Assembly: GCF_030127125.1 (NCBI RefSeq)
Contig: NZ_CP126157.1
Coordinates: forward strand, 1 to 64,000
Length of the DNA stretch: 64,000 bases
Direction: 5' to 3'
Source: Halobaculum litoreum
GTDB lineage: Archaea > Halobacteriota > Halobacteria > Halobacteriales > Haloferacaceae
The position numbers and the translations under genes were made by a program. The notes beneath the pieces were generated by a model. That model was not told the origin of the DNA. It saw only the letters and a list, made by a program, of their open reading frames with translations, and made no database searches. Positions 53,317 to 61,603 of this stretch are shown here, in pieces (positions within the stretch are counted from its first letter, which is position 1; every line of letters starts with the position of its first letter).

Positions 53317-53721
53317 TCAGCTCTCCGCGGGCGGCGTCTCCGTCTCGTACTGCTGGTACTTGGTCTCGAACTCGCCGATGAGCTGGCCCATCTTCGCGTA
53401 CCAGTCGTTGAGCATCCGCTGCATGTCGTCGGCGATCTGTGCGGGGTCGGTCGGCCGGTACACGTGGTAGTAGCCGCCCTGGTCGTAGTTGATCTGCTCT
53501 TTCTGGATGAAGCCGGACTTGAGCAGCCGTTGCACCGACCGGTAGGCGGTGGAGCGCTCGCGGTCGACGGCCTCGGCGACGTCGTCGATGGTGAGCGGTT
53601 CCTCTGCCTCCACCAGCACGGCGAAGCAGTCCTTGTCGAGCTGCTTCAGCCCGTGGAAACACTCTAAGAGCCCCTCACACTCCATGTCCTGTTGGAGCTG
53701 TTCGGACATCGAATCGGGCAT
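53317..53721 (-). CDS. TrmB-like HTH regulator, possibly thiol-sensing
   Basis: 134 residues. Residues 35-90 form a winged helix (LTIDDVAEAVDRERSTAYRS, VQRLLKSGFIQKEQ). The C-terminal part is a coiled-coil dimerisation helix (MQRMLNDWYAKMGQLIGEFE). Cysteines at positions 15, 21 and 32 just before the DNA-binding domain could sense reactive sulfur or redox state. It is divergent from tusA-dsrE with 254 bp between. It may control these genes and the TauE group through AGTAT-type sites. Confidence 0.75.
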   Translation of the reverse strand: MPDSMSEQLQQDMECEGLLECFHGLKQLDKDCFAVLVEAEEPLTIDDVAEAVDRERSTAYRSVQRLLKSGFIQKEQINYDQGGYYHVYRPTDPAQIADDMQRMLNDWYAKMGQLIGEFETKYQQYETETPPAES

Positions 53722-53975
53722 GGGTATACGTGTGACTTCGTTGCCCGCAAATAAAAGGGTTGTGTGTGGCTATCACAATCCCGCCCCGGACCCCCGCCGA
53801 TCCGGCAGCGGCGCCGGCGAAGCGCGAAGTCGACGTCGGGCGGCGCGGGTCTCGCTCACGAACGGCCCGCACCGGCGCCCGTGGCCGGTCGACGAGGTTC
53901 CGACGATCGACACGGTTATCAGGACCGGCCCAATATTGTGGGATAGCTCCAATACAGAACAGGAGCGGATTCCCC

Positions 53976-54221
53976 ATGAACGCCGAATACGACATCGCGG
54001 AGACGCTCGACGTGAAAGGTGCATCGTGTCCGATGCCGGTGATCGAGACGAAGCAGGCGACCGACGACCTCGCCGCGGGCGAGGTGTTGGAGGTGCTCGC
54101 GACGGATTCCGGGAGCGTCAGCGACATCGCCGGCTGGGCCGACGGCACGCCCGGCGTCGAGCTCCTCGACCAGACGGACGACGGCGACGTGTTCGCCCAC
54201 TACGTCCGCAAGACCGAGTGA
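53976..54221 (+). CDS. tusA: TusA-family sulfurtransferase
   Basis: 81 residues with the family signature GASCPMPVIETKQA. The cysteine carries a persulfide. The rest matches the two-layer fold (VLEVLATDSGSVSDIAGWAD). TusA relays sulfur from a desulfurase or rhodanese to DsrE-type proteins, for tRNA thiolation or sulfur oxidation. Five bases separate it from dsrE, so the pair is an operon. The AT-rich CCCAATATTGTGGGATAG at 53931-53948 is a likely promoter or operator. Confidence 0.88.
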   Translation: MNAEYDIAETLDVKGASCPMPVIETKQATDDLAAGEVLEVLATDSGSVSDIAGWADGTPGVELLDQTDDGDVFAHYVRKTE

Positions 54222-54226
54222 CCGCA

Positions 54227-54799
54227 ATGAGCACCGACACCCCGACCGGCGGCGGCGACGAGGCGCCGACCCGTGCCGAGTTGGCGGCGCGCGTCGAGGA
54301 ACTCGAGGAGTCGCTCGCGGCCGTCACCGAGGACGACTCGCCCCCGAAGCTGTCGATCGTCGCGACGAAGGGAACCCTCGACATGGCGTACCCGCCGCTC
54401 ATCCTCGCGAGCACCGCCGCCGCCTTCGGCTACGAGGTGACGGTGTTCCACACCTTCTGGGGGCTCGACATCCTCCACGAGGAGCGCTCGAAGAACCTCA
54501 AGCTCAGCGCCGTCGGCAACCCGAACATGCCGGTCCCGAACATCGTCGGCGCGCTCCCGGGGATGGATCGCATGACGACTGCGATGATGGACAAGCGCAT
54601 CGCGGACAACGACACGGCGACGATCGCGGAGCTGATCGAGACCTCCCTCGACATGGGCGTCGAGTTCCAAGCGTGCCAGATGACGATCGAGCTGATGGAC
54701 TACGACGAGGACGACTTCTACGACGGCGTCACCACCGGTGTCGGCGCCGCGACAGCCATCCAGGACATGGCCGACGCCGACATCCAGCTGCTCGTCTGA
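54227..54799 (+). CDS. DsrE/F-like sulfur-relay protein
   Basis: 190 residues. A 45-residue charged N-terminal helix (LAARVEELEESLAAVTEDDS) precedes the DsrE fold (LSIVATKGTLDMAYPPLILA, YEVTVFHTFWGLDIL). The active cysteine is in VEFQACQMTIELM. Proteins of this DsrEFH/peroxiredoxin-like group accept persulfide sulfur from TusA. Gene order tusA-dsrE and the nearby rhodanese fusion support a common sulfur-trafficking path. Confidence 0.85.
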   Translation: MSTDTPTGGGDEAPTRAELAARVEELEESLAAVTEDDSPPKLSIVATKGTLDMAYPPLILASTAAAFGYEVTVFHTFWGLDILHEERSKNLKLSAVGNPNMPVPNIVGALPGMDRMTTAMMDKRIADNDTATIAELIETSLDMGVEFQACQMTIELMDYDEDDFYDGVTTGVGAATAIQDMADADIQLLV

Positions 54800-55019
54800 G
54801 CGTCGACGCTTCGGCCAGCTCCCGTCGCCGTCGCCGCTCCGCCGCGTCGCCACGCCTCACCGCCCCGGGTGCGGGGACGCCTCGAGGACGTGGGTGCCGT
54901 CGGACCGCTGCTCCAGACGCACGTCGCTCCCGAACGCCCGGACGACCGCGCAGTTCGTCCGCACGTGGTCCGTCGACGCGGGGACGAGAACCCGACCGCC
55001 CGCGAGCGCGATACCACTG

Positions 55020-55262
55020 GTGTCTCGTTTCGATCAGTATCCGTACACGCTGCGTCGAGCCTCCGTGAACGGTGAGCCTGACATGGTCCAGTTGTGCGTG
55101 CAGAACTGGACTGAGCGCCGGTCTGCGGCTCGGAAGGCCGAGTTTGAGGAGTAACACGAGGTCGATGTCTATCTGACTGACTTGCGTGAAGCGGCGTTCC
55201 TGCCTGGTGTTGAGGATCGCGAGATTGCCGGAGTGCTTCGTGAGTGGGGCTATGATATCTGA
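55020..55262 (+). pseudogene. Short gene remnant of unknown origin
   Basis: The frame reads SRFDQYPYTLRRASVNGEPD and MVQLCVQNWTERRSAARKAE to a TAA at 55153. Without changing frame it then continues EVDVYLTDLREAAFLPGVED and EIAGVLREWGYDI to a TGA at 55262. This looks like a decayed coding region with one internal stop. I do not recognise the family. The remainder of the 530-bp gap between dsrE and the nuclease gene is featureless. Confidence 0.35.
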
Positions 55263-55331
55263 GAGAGCGGAAAAGCTGGGAAACCCTATGATGACAGCTT
55301 GGAGAGCATCACTGCGTCCTGGATTCTACCC

Positions 55332-56264
55332 TTAGTATGTGTCCATCGGTTCAATCGACACATCGACATTGAATCGATAGAGCGAGACCCTATCCAACGC
55401 AGTAACGGCACGCTCGATACGAGACGTGAAATCTTCCGCCACCAGAATTCCAGAGAGTTGGCGATCGACTTCATCAGTTCGTGCTCCCATATACCCAAGG
55501 AGTTGTCCGAGAGCACGGTCCCCCGCTCGCCCGCGTTTGACTTCGATCACCGTCTCGGAATTGTCGTCCTCTGCGAGGATATCGATACGACCTACGTCGG
55601 TCCTGAACTCTCTACGAGCATTCTGGAGTCCCAGGGTCTGAATGTTTGCTGCAAGCCATTCCTGCATCTCAGCTTCTTGATCCGGCCCGAATCCGAGGCC
55701 AGATTGCGTTACAGTCTCTGCCTTGCGAACTTCCTCGACGAGAGCCACGATTCGGTCTCGATCACTGGAAAGACTACCGAACTGGCTGAGCGTCCCTGGA
55801 GTCGGAATCTGATCTGCACCGTTCACTCGGAAGCGCTCTGAAAGATCAGGAACACGAACAGGGGTGCCAAGATCAAACCACGTGACTGGCCGCCAGTAGT
55901 AATGGTCCTGAACCATCGCGTCAGCCGCTTCGGATTCCGACAGATGACGCCAAACCCTATCCTCATTATATTGAACCTCCCCAACAGTTCCAATACCGGA
56001 GATGTGACCTTTTCCCGGAGCATACGCCACAACAACATCGCCAGCGCGCATTCCATCGTCGTGATGCCCGACAAATTTCGACGCTTGGAGATCGCTGGGA
56101 TCGCCGTTGCGGAACTCTTCGGGAGACTGCTCTCGGTAGTCTCCTGCTGCACCACCCCAACCAGTCGTGACGATCTTCTGCTCGAGCCAATCGTCTTCAA
56201 GAACACCGCCGCGACCAGCCTTCAGCCGCCACCACATTTGCTCCTCAGCAACATCCAAATCCAT
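55332..56264 (-). CDS. NucS-like endonuclease with N-terminal modified-DNA-reader-like domain
   Basis: 310 residues. Residues 1-140 (MWWRLKAGRGGVLEDDWLEQ, MRAGDVVVAYAPGKGHISGI, HYYWRPVTWFDLG) resemble EVE/PUA-fold readers of modified bases. Residues 195-310 are a PD-(D/E)xK nuclease of the NucS/DUF91 type: RTDVGRIDILAEDD and TVIEVKRGRAGDRALGQLLG give the D...ExK site, followed by YMGARTDEVDRQLSG. The combination suggests a modification-dependent (type IV) restriction enzyme. It stands alone on the minus strand next to a toxin-antitoxin pair. Its lower GC hints at transfer. Confidence 0.75.
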   Translation of the reverse strand: MDLDVAEEQMWWRLKAGRGGVLEDDWLEQKIVTTGWGGAAGDYREQSPEEFRNGDPSDLQASKFVGHHDDGMRAGDVVVAYAPGKGHISGIGTVGEVQYNEDRVWRHLSESEAADAMVQDHYYWRPVTWFDLGTPVRVPDLSERFRVNGADQIPTPGTLSQFGSLSSDRDRIVALVEEVRKAETVTQSGLGFGPDQEAEMQEWLAANIQTLGLQNARREFRTDVGRIDILAEDDNSETVIEVKRGRAGDRALGQLLGYMGARTDEVDRQLSGILVAEDFTSRIERAVTALDRVSLYRFNVDVSIEPMDTY

Positions 56265-56351
56265 AGATACAGATACACAAGCTGACGAGTAAATAGATAT
56301 TTAATTAGTTATCAAATTTAGTTATCTTGTGATGGATCATCTCGGTGAGGC

Positions 56352-56402
56352 TCACAGTGTACACACAACAACCGCTAAGTGCGGTGGCTCACAACGTACA
56401 CA
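56352..56402 (+). promoter_or_regulatory. Direct repeat TCACA(GT/AC)GTACACA before the toxin-antitoxin genes
   Basis: TCACAGTGTACACA (56352-56365) and TCACAACGTACACA (56389-56402) are 37 bp apart in the same orientation, and the second ends two bases before the antitoxin start. Each has a GTGTAC/GTACAC half-palindrome. This spacing suits cooperative autorepression by the ribbon-helix-helix antitoxin. Confidence 0.5.
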
Positions 56403-56404
56403 TC

Positions 56405-56707
56405 ATGAGCACCGAGAAGAAGCGCGTCCAATTCCGGGCCCCTGACCGGCTCATCGACCGGACAGACGCGCTCGCGACGGTCCTAGGTGAAGATCGGACG
56501 GATATCTTGGTGACCGCGCTTCGCGAGTACCTTCAGGACGCCACGCACGATGATGCACTTCTCCAAGAGATCGCCGATGCGTACTACGATGACGAGATCT
56601 CGTTCGAACAGCTCAAATCCCTGGTCGGGGCTGAAGAAGCGGCGAACCTCCGTGTGTTGAAACAGCAACTGAGTGAGGACTTCGTCGACGAGGTCGCGGA
56701 CGCATAG
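56405..56707 (+). CDS. Antitoxin of a PIN-domain toxin-antitoxin pair
   Basis: 100 residues from ATG 56405. The N-terminus KRVQFRAPDRLIDRTDALAT and DRTDILVTALREYLQ form a ribbon-helix-helix DNA-binding unit. The C-terminal 50 residues (YYDDEISFEQLKSLVGAEEA) would wrap the toxin. It ends one base before the toxin ATG. Such antitoxins neutralise the toxin and repress the operon. Alternative in-frame starts upstream overlap the operator repeats and are less likely. Confidence 0.8.
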   Translation: MSTEKKRVQFRAPDRLIDRTDALATVLGEDRTDILVTALREYLQDATHDDALLQEIADAYYDDEISFEQLKSLVGAEEAANLRVLKQQLSEDFVDEVADA

Positions 56708-57214
56708 ATGGCGCAGGTGGTCGCGGACACGTCCGCACTCGTGAGTCTCGGCATCGCCGCCGATCTCGACGTTGACCCACTGGCAGTTGCACTCGGCAAA
56801 TACACGATTCTCGTCCCGAGCGTTGTCGTCGACGAACTCCAGGAGGTCGCGTCCTACGACGACGATCACGGCCGTGCTGCGAGTCGAGTCCTGGATCGAA
56901 TGGAGGCGTTCCCGACACGGCCGGTCGAACTGGATGCCGAGTTTCCACTCGACGACGGTGAGAACGCAGCGGTGACGCTTGCGAACGCGGAGGATGCTGA
57001 CCTGCTGCTGTGTGATGAGTTCAACAGGCTCGGACTCATCCATGCGTCCCTCGTCGACACGCGATTAGTGACGACTCCGACGCTGCTCTCGGTATACGTT
57101 CGAAACGGCTGGGTGTCCTCCGGGGACGCACAGACTGTGCTGGATGCGATCAGTGCTGCTCGCAGTTGGGACACGAACTGCTACGTCCAACGCGCCAAGT
57201 CGTTACTCGAGTGA
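56708..57214 (+). CDS. PIN-domain toxin (VapC-like)
   Basis: 168 residues with the acidic residues of a PIN ribonuclease. They are Asp in VVADTSALVSLG, Glu in VVVDELQEVAS, and the DDGENAAVTLANAEDADLLL region with its downstream Asp in LLLCDEFN. These chelate magnesium for RNA cleavage. The protein belongs to the longer haloarchaeal PIN group rather than the classical 130-residue VapC. Paired with the upstream antitoxin it forms a two-gene module. Confidence 0.82.
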   Translation: MAQVVADTSALVSLGIAADLDVDPLAVALGKYTILVPSVVVDELQEVASYDDDHGRAASRVLDRMEAFPTRPVELDAEFPLDDGENAAVTLANAEDADLLLCDEFNRLGLIHASLVDTRLVTTPTLLSVYVRNGWVSSGDAQTVLDAISAARSWDTNCYVQRAKSLLE

Positions 57215-57501
57215 CTCGGTAGTAGTGACTGAAGGAGACCCAACACTCGATGCACGCTCCTCTGGTGGACGTGGCCCCGCTTGTTCAACTGCCTCTCGTA
57301 TGGCATCGGGGTGAGTGGGACCACCGGAGCGGCTCGTTCCAATAGCGAGTTCCGTCATACCCCACAATTTGAACTGTGTGTTAGGATAGGACCTATCCCA
57401 CCGCGTTCAGTTCTCAGGCCTTACCCACCACCGGTTCCAGTAATTCCTACACCGAGTGGGCAGTTGCTCCCACCCCACCGTTTCCAGTAATACCGATGGT
57501 C
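57215..57501. other. Intergenic stretch with short repeats
   Basis: Nearly 290 bp without a gene. TACCCCAC at 57358-57365 followed by GTGTGTTA at 57376-57383 resembles the inverted repeats at 21380 and 22688. CCACCGGTTCCAGTAAT and CCACCGTTTCCAGTAAT near 57426 and 57476 are near-identical direct repeats 50 bp apart. Confidence 0.4.
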
Positions 57502-57684
57502 CTACGCACCGTCGTGGATCCTGGCGAGGCGACGGAGTTCCGATGCGCGTTCGTCGATATCGAGTTCGCCAGCGAGTGCGGAGAGCGCCGCGTCGAACGG
57601 GACGTCGAGTTCGTAGGTGTTGAAGCTGCCACGCACCCCCGAGCCGGAGTCGTTGTCGCGCTCTCGAGGGATCCCAAGCATCAT
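57502..57684 (-). CDS. Possible small hypothetical protein, 60 aa
   Basis: From ATG 57684 the frame encodes MLGIPRERDNDSGSGVRGSF and DVPFDAALSALAGELDIDER, ending RRLARIHDGA. The composition is haloarchaeal and acidic, but there is no recognised family and no clear promoter. It may be a fragment of a longer lost gene, because related-looking sequence (IHNHAKELMM) precedes the start in frame. Confidence 0.35.
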   Translation of the reverse strand: MMLGIPRERDNDSGSGVRGSFNTYELDVPFDAALSALAGELDIDERASELRRLARIHDGA

Positions 57685-57823
57685 CAATTCCTTCGCGTGG
57701 TTGTGGATCGAGCTCCCCGATCTCGGGAGGAGTGTGCGACGCACGGAGCGCGTCCTTGTCAACGAGGATCGACGCGTTCCCTGTGAACTGGTGTCGACGT
57801 GAGAACGAAACGGGCCGAGCCGC

Positions 57824-59501
57824 TCACCGGCCGAGCGCAAGCGCCAGCGCGAGCACGCTGACCGAGCCCACGCCGGCGACGAGCGCCAGCGTCGCGGTCG
57901 GGCCGGCGGGCACCGACACCGAGCCCGCGACGGCGAGGGCGGCGACACCCGCCACGCCGGCGACGACGCTGACGCCGAGGACGCCGCCGGTGTGGACCAC
58001 CTGCGCGGTCAGCGAGCGGGCCCGACGCCCGACGCCGCGGCCGATCCCGCGGCCGTACCGCCCCGTGTCCGAGACGACGACGGCGGCGACGACCGCGCCG
58101 AGGCCCACCGTCGGCCCGACGCCGACCGTCAGGCCGAACGCGCCGGCGAACACGAGTCCCGCGCTGGCGAGCGCGTGTCCGTTGCCGGCCCGCGGGAGCA
58201 CCGACGCCGTCATCGCGACCCGGAGCACGAGACAGGCGCCGAGCGTCGAGACCGCGCCGAGGGTCGCCAACGCCAGTGCGAGCCCCGCGTCGCCGTAGTA
58301 CGCGACGACCGCGTCGCCCTGCCGTGCGAACTCCGTGGCCGCGCTCGCGGGGAGCGCACGCTCGACCGCCCGGAGCAGCGTCCCCACGACGGGCTCGGCG
58401 GTCGCCGTCGCCGCGACGGTCGCGAGACCGCCGCCGGCCAGCGCACCCACACTCCCGGCGTGGGCGCTCGGGTCGGTCCGGGCGGCGCGCCTGACTCCCC
58501 ACGCCAGGAGGACCGCGGCCACCGAGGCGACGATCGCGGCGACGGCGAGCGACCGCAGGAACGACGAGCGGGCGAGCGCGTCGACGAGCGCGAGCGCCGC
58601 CGTCGGCAGGCGACCCCACAGCGCCGGCGCCGCCGACAGTTGGTTCACGAGCACCAGCGGCAGTCCGATCGCGGCCGCGATCCAGCCGTACCCGAGGCCG
58701 CGCCGGAGCCGCTCGTACCGCGCCAGCGCCGCGCCGGGGTCGTCGCTCCGGTCGTCGAGCAGTTCGCGGACCGGGAGCCGTCCCAGCGCCGCCCGTACGG
58801 ACGCGGCACCGAGCCCGACGACGAGGAGGAACGTCCCCACCGGCGGGACCGGTCCCACACCCGGCGCGAGGAGCGGGTCGACCAGCCCCGGTTCGAGCTC
58901 CGGCACCCCCGGGATCTCGACGCCCTCGGTTTCGACGACGGTGCCGCCGAGGTCCGCGGCGGCGACGACGGCGACGACCGCGGCGCCCACGGTCGCGCGT
59001 TTGGCCGCCACGTTCAGCGCCCCCGGCGTCAACGAGTCGCCGGGCAGCACCGTCGCGCCGAGGGCGGCGACGGCGACGCCGGCGACGACGGCCGCCGCAC
59101 CGACCGGGGCGGAGCCGGCGAACTGCTGGAGCACGACGTACGCCACCCCGGCGAGCGCCGCGGCCCCGGTCGGGACGCCGACGAGGACGCCCGCGGCCGA
59201 GCGGACGTACTCGTAGCGCTCCCCGTCGGCGACCCACACCACCAGCCCGATGCCGACGCCCCCGAGGGCGGCGACGGCGGTCGGCGCCGTCAGGCCGAGC
59301 GTGACCGCGCGCCCCGGCGGCGACGGCGGTCACGACCATCGCGAGCGTCGACCCCGCGAACGGCGGGTGCCAGTTCGACGCCGCGACCGCCGCCGTCGAC
59401 GCGGGCGGCTCCTCGATCGCGGCGGTGTCCTCGCGGGGCGCGGCGGCCTCGCCGGTGGTCGATCCCTCGCCGCCTTCGTCGACCGACTCGGGCGACGTCA
59501 C
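57824..59501 (-). CDS. Polytopic membrane protein at the end of the transglutaminase operon
   Basis: About 560 residues from GTG 59501. An acidic Ala/Pro/Thr-rich tail (ESVDEGGEGSTTGEAAAPRE) comes first. After a two-base loss near 59310 follow at least twelve hydrophobic helices (GVLVGVPTGAAALAGVAYVV, ALALVDALARSSFLRSLAVA, LALVAGVGSVSVLALALALG). It resembles the DUF7519-type membrane proteins that close haloarchaeal DUF58 operons. Its GTG overlaps the DUF58 stop (GTGA), so they are translationally coupled. Its job is unknown. Confidence 0.7.
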
Positions 59502-60988
59502 CGTCGCCCACCTCCGACAGCGCGCGCGACGGCCACTCCCAACGGCTCGGCGCCGCCCCAGTCGATCACCGCGTCGCACGCGCCCCGGGCGGTCCGGACG
59601 CGCAGTTCGCGGTGGACGCCGGCGATCCGGCCGCCGCGGGTCGTGTCGCCGGTGTCGTCCGGCGACAACAGCACCGCGTCGCGACCGGTCGCCCGGGCCC
59701 GGCGCGCGAACGCGAGCGGCTCGGTGTCCGGCAGCGACGAGACGACGACCACCTCGGCGTTCGCGTCGACCCGGCCGAGCGCCCGCGCGGCGGTGCGCTC
59801 GGCGCGCCGGCTGACCGTCCCGTCGTATCGGAGCGCGTCGCTGGAGGCGCCGCGCTTCGCCGTGCGGTCGGTCGCGACGGCGGCCGCGGCGCCGAACACG
59901 GCCCGCGCCCGGTAGCGGCCGGCGTCCGTCTCGGCGTCCGTGACGAGCAGGGCGTCCTCGACCGTCTCCACGGGCGCGTCGACACGCCGCCGGGAGACGC
60001 CGAGCACGATCAGGTCGACGTCGTGGCCGGCGGCGAGGTACTGCTCGACGGCCGCCTCGGCGGCGTAGGCGCCGGTCTCCGCCCCCGTCGGGCGGCCGGG
60101 TGCCGCCGAGCGTCTGGTCGCCTCCCGCACGTCGAGGACGACCGCCGCGCTGGCGGCGCGCTCGCGGCGGAACTCCGTCGTCACCGCTTCCCGGACTTGG
60201 CGTACTGGCGCCAGTTCACCCGCGCCCGGGCGTCGCCGGGGCGGTACTCGCGGGTGGAGTGGAACTCCAGCCCCTCGCCCCCGCGGTCGCTCGTCGTCTG
60301 CCCGACGCGACGGGGCGCCGCCCTGACGGGTGCCGGCAGCGCGGCCGGCCGGGTACACTCGACGGCGTCCGCGCCGTCCGGGTCGACCGTCAGGTTCGCA
60401 CGGTCGCCGCCGGCGAGCGAGCGCACGGTCACCGCCGGATCCGTGAACCCGAACTCCCCTCTGCGGGCGACCACCTCGTACGTCACCTCGGTGCTCGACC
60501 CCGGGCGCAACGCGACGGCCGCGCGGGGACTCCCGTCGACGACGACGAGTTCGCGCGGCACGCCGTCGACGACCCGGAGGTCGGGCACGACCGCGTCGCC
60601 GACGTTGGTGATCCGCAGCGTGACGCCGACCGTCTCCCCGGGCGCGACGGGGCCCGCCTCGAGCGAGCGCTCGACGGCCAGCGACACCTCGCTCGGGAGC
60701 GACGACACGGCCCCGTAGGCGACGTACGCCGTCGGGACGACCGCCGCCGCCAACAGCAGCGGCTCCGCGTACACCAGCCCGAGCGCCAGCAGGCCGAGCA
60801 CCGCGACCACCCACACGCCCCAGCCGTCGTCCCGGCGGTCGTGCCACCGGAGCCGGTCGGCGAGGCGGTCGCCGCCTCCGACGCCGGCTCCTCGGGCGCC
60901 GTGTCCTCGGGGTCCGTCCGGCTGTCGGTCTCGGGCCGGGACTTCGCCCCTCGGCGTCGCCCGTCGGCGTCGCGACCGGGCTACTCAT
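59498..60988 (-). CDS. DUF58 membrane-associated protein, frame broken near the N-terminus
   Basis: Starts at ATG 60988 (MSSPVATPTGDAEG). After a frame change in a Pro/Arg-coding GC-rich stretch near 60850 it has two hydrophobic helices (MWVVAVLGLLALGLVYAEPL). A beta-rich domain follows (GETVGVTLRITNVGDAVVPD). The DUF58 hallmark is STREYRPGDARARVNWRQYA. The C-terminal part is VWA-like (VVVSSLPDTEPLAFARRARA). Between 60181 and 60190 another base is lost. DUF58 proteins work with MoxR ATPases in envelope processes. The frame joins the next gene through a four-base overlap. Confidence 0.78.
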   Translation of the reverse strand: MSSPVATPTGDAEGRSPGPRPTAGRTPRTRRPRSRRRRRRPPRRPAPVARPPGRRLGRVGGRGARPAGARAGVRGAAAVGGGGRPDGVRRLRGRVVAPERGVAGRRALARGGPRRARGDGRRHAADHQRRRRGRARPPGRRRRAARTRRRRRESPRGRRVAPGVEHRGDVRGGRPQRGVRVHGSGGDRALARRRRPCEPDGRPGRRGRRRVYPAGRAAGTRQGGAPSRRADDERPRGRGAGVPLHPRVPPRRRPGAGELAPVRQVREAVTTEFRRERAASAAVVLDVREATRRSAAPGRPTGAETGAYAAEAAVEQYLAAGHDVDLIVLGVSRRRVDAPVETVEDALLVTDAETDAGRYRARAVFGAAAAVATDRTAKRGASSDALRYDGTVSRRAERTAARALGRVDANAEVVVVSSLPDTEPLAFARRARATGRDAVLLSPDDTGDTTRGGRIAGVHRELRVRTARGACDAVIDWGGAEPLGVAVARAVGGGRR

Positions 60989-61603
60989 CGCGCACCTCCC
61001 CGCGAGCGCGGTGCGGATCGCCGCGACGCTCCGGTCGATGCGGCGCTGGCGTTCGGCGGCGGGGTCGAGCCACCCGCGCAGGCGGGCGACCACCGGCACC
61101 GGCGCCTCCGGACCGAGGAAGCCGGCGACGAGCGCGTCGTCCGTCCACGCCCCCGTCTCGACGCGGCGGTCGGCCGCCTCGGGGTCGAGGTCGCGGGAGG
61201 CGCGCACCACCGCGGCGGCCGTCGCCGCGAGTCCCGTGCGTGCCTCCTCCGCGCGGTCGACCGCCGTCGCGGCGTCGAGCAGTCGGTCGACGTCAGCGCC
61301 CGCGACCGTCGCGGGGTCGACCGTCACCTCCTCGGGACGGGGGTCGGCGCCGTCGTCGTCGTCGACAGTCGTCCCGCCGGCCCGACGCACGATCGCCACC
61401 AGTCCGCCGAGGATCCCGACGAGCACCGCGCCGGCCGTGAGCACCGTCGAGGCGTCCAGTTGCGCTAACGCGTCGAGCACCGGGTCCAGCGCCGGAATCG
61501 TCTCCGCGAGCGACTGGCCGCCGGCGACCGCGCCCGCTGCGACCGACAGGAGGACGATGGCGACCAACGCCACGACCGTCCCCAGCGAGACGCCGCGCGC
61601 CAT
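60981..61603 (-). CDS. DUF7269-type membrane-anchored protein
   Basis: About 207 residues: MARGVSLGTVVALVAIVLLS as first helix, LTAGAVLVGILGGLVAIVRR as second, then an acidic cytoplasmic part with VARLRGWLDPAAERQRRIDR. One lost base near 60998 changes the frame. Restoring it gives the end ALAGEVRDE and a TAG that overlaps the DUF58 start (ATGAGTAG). It is a constant companion of DUF58/transglutaminase genes in haloarchaea, function unknown. Confidence 0.7.
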
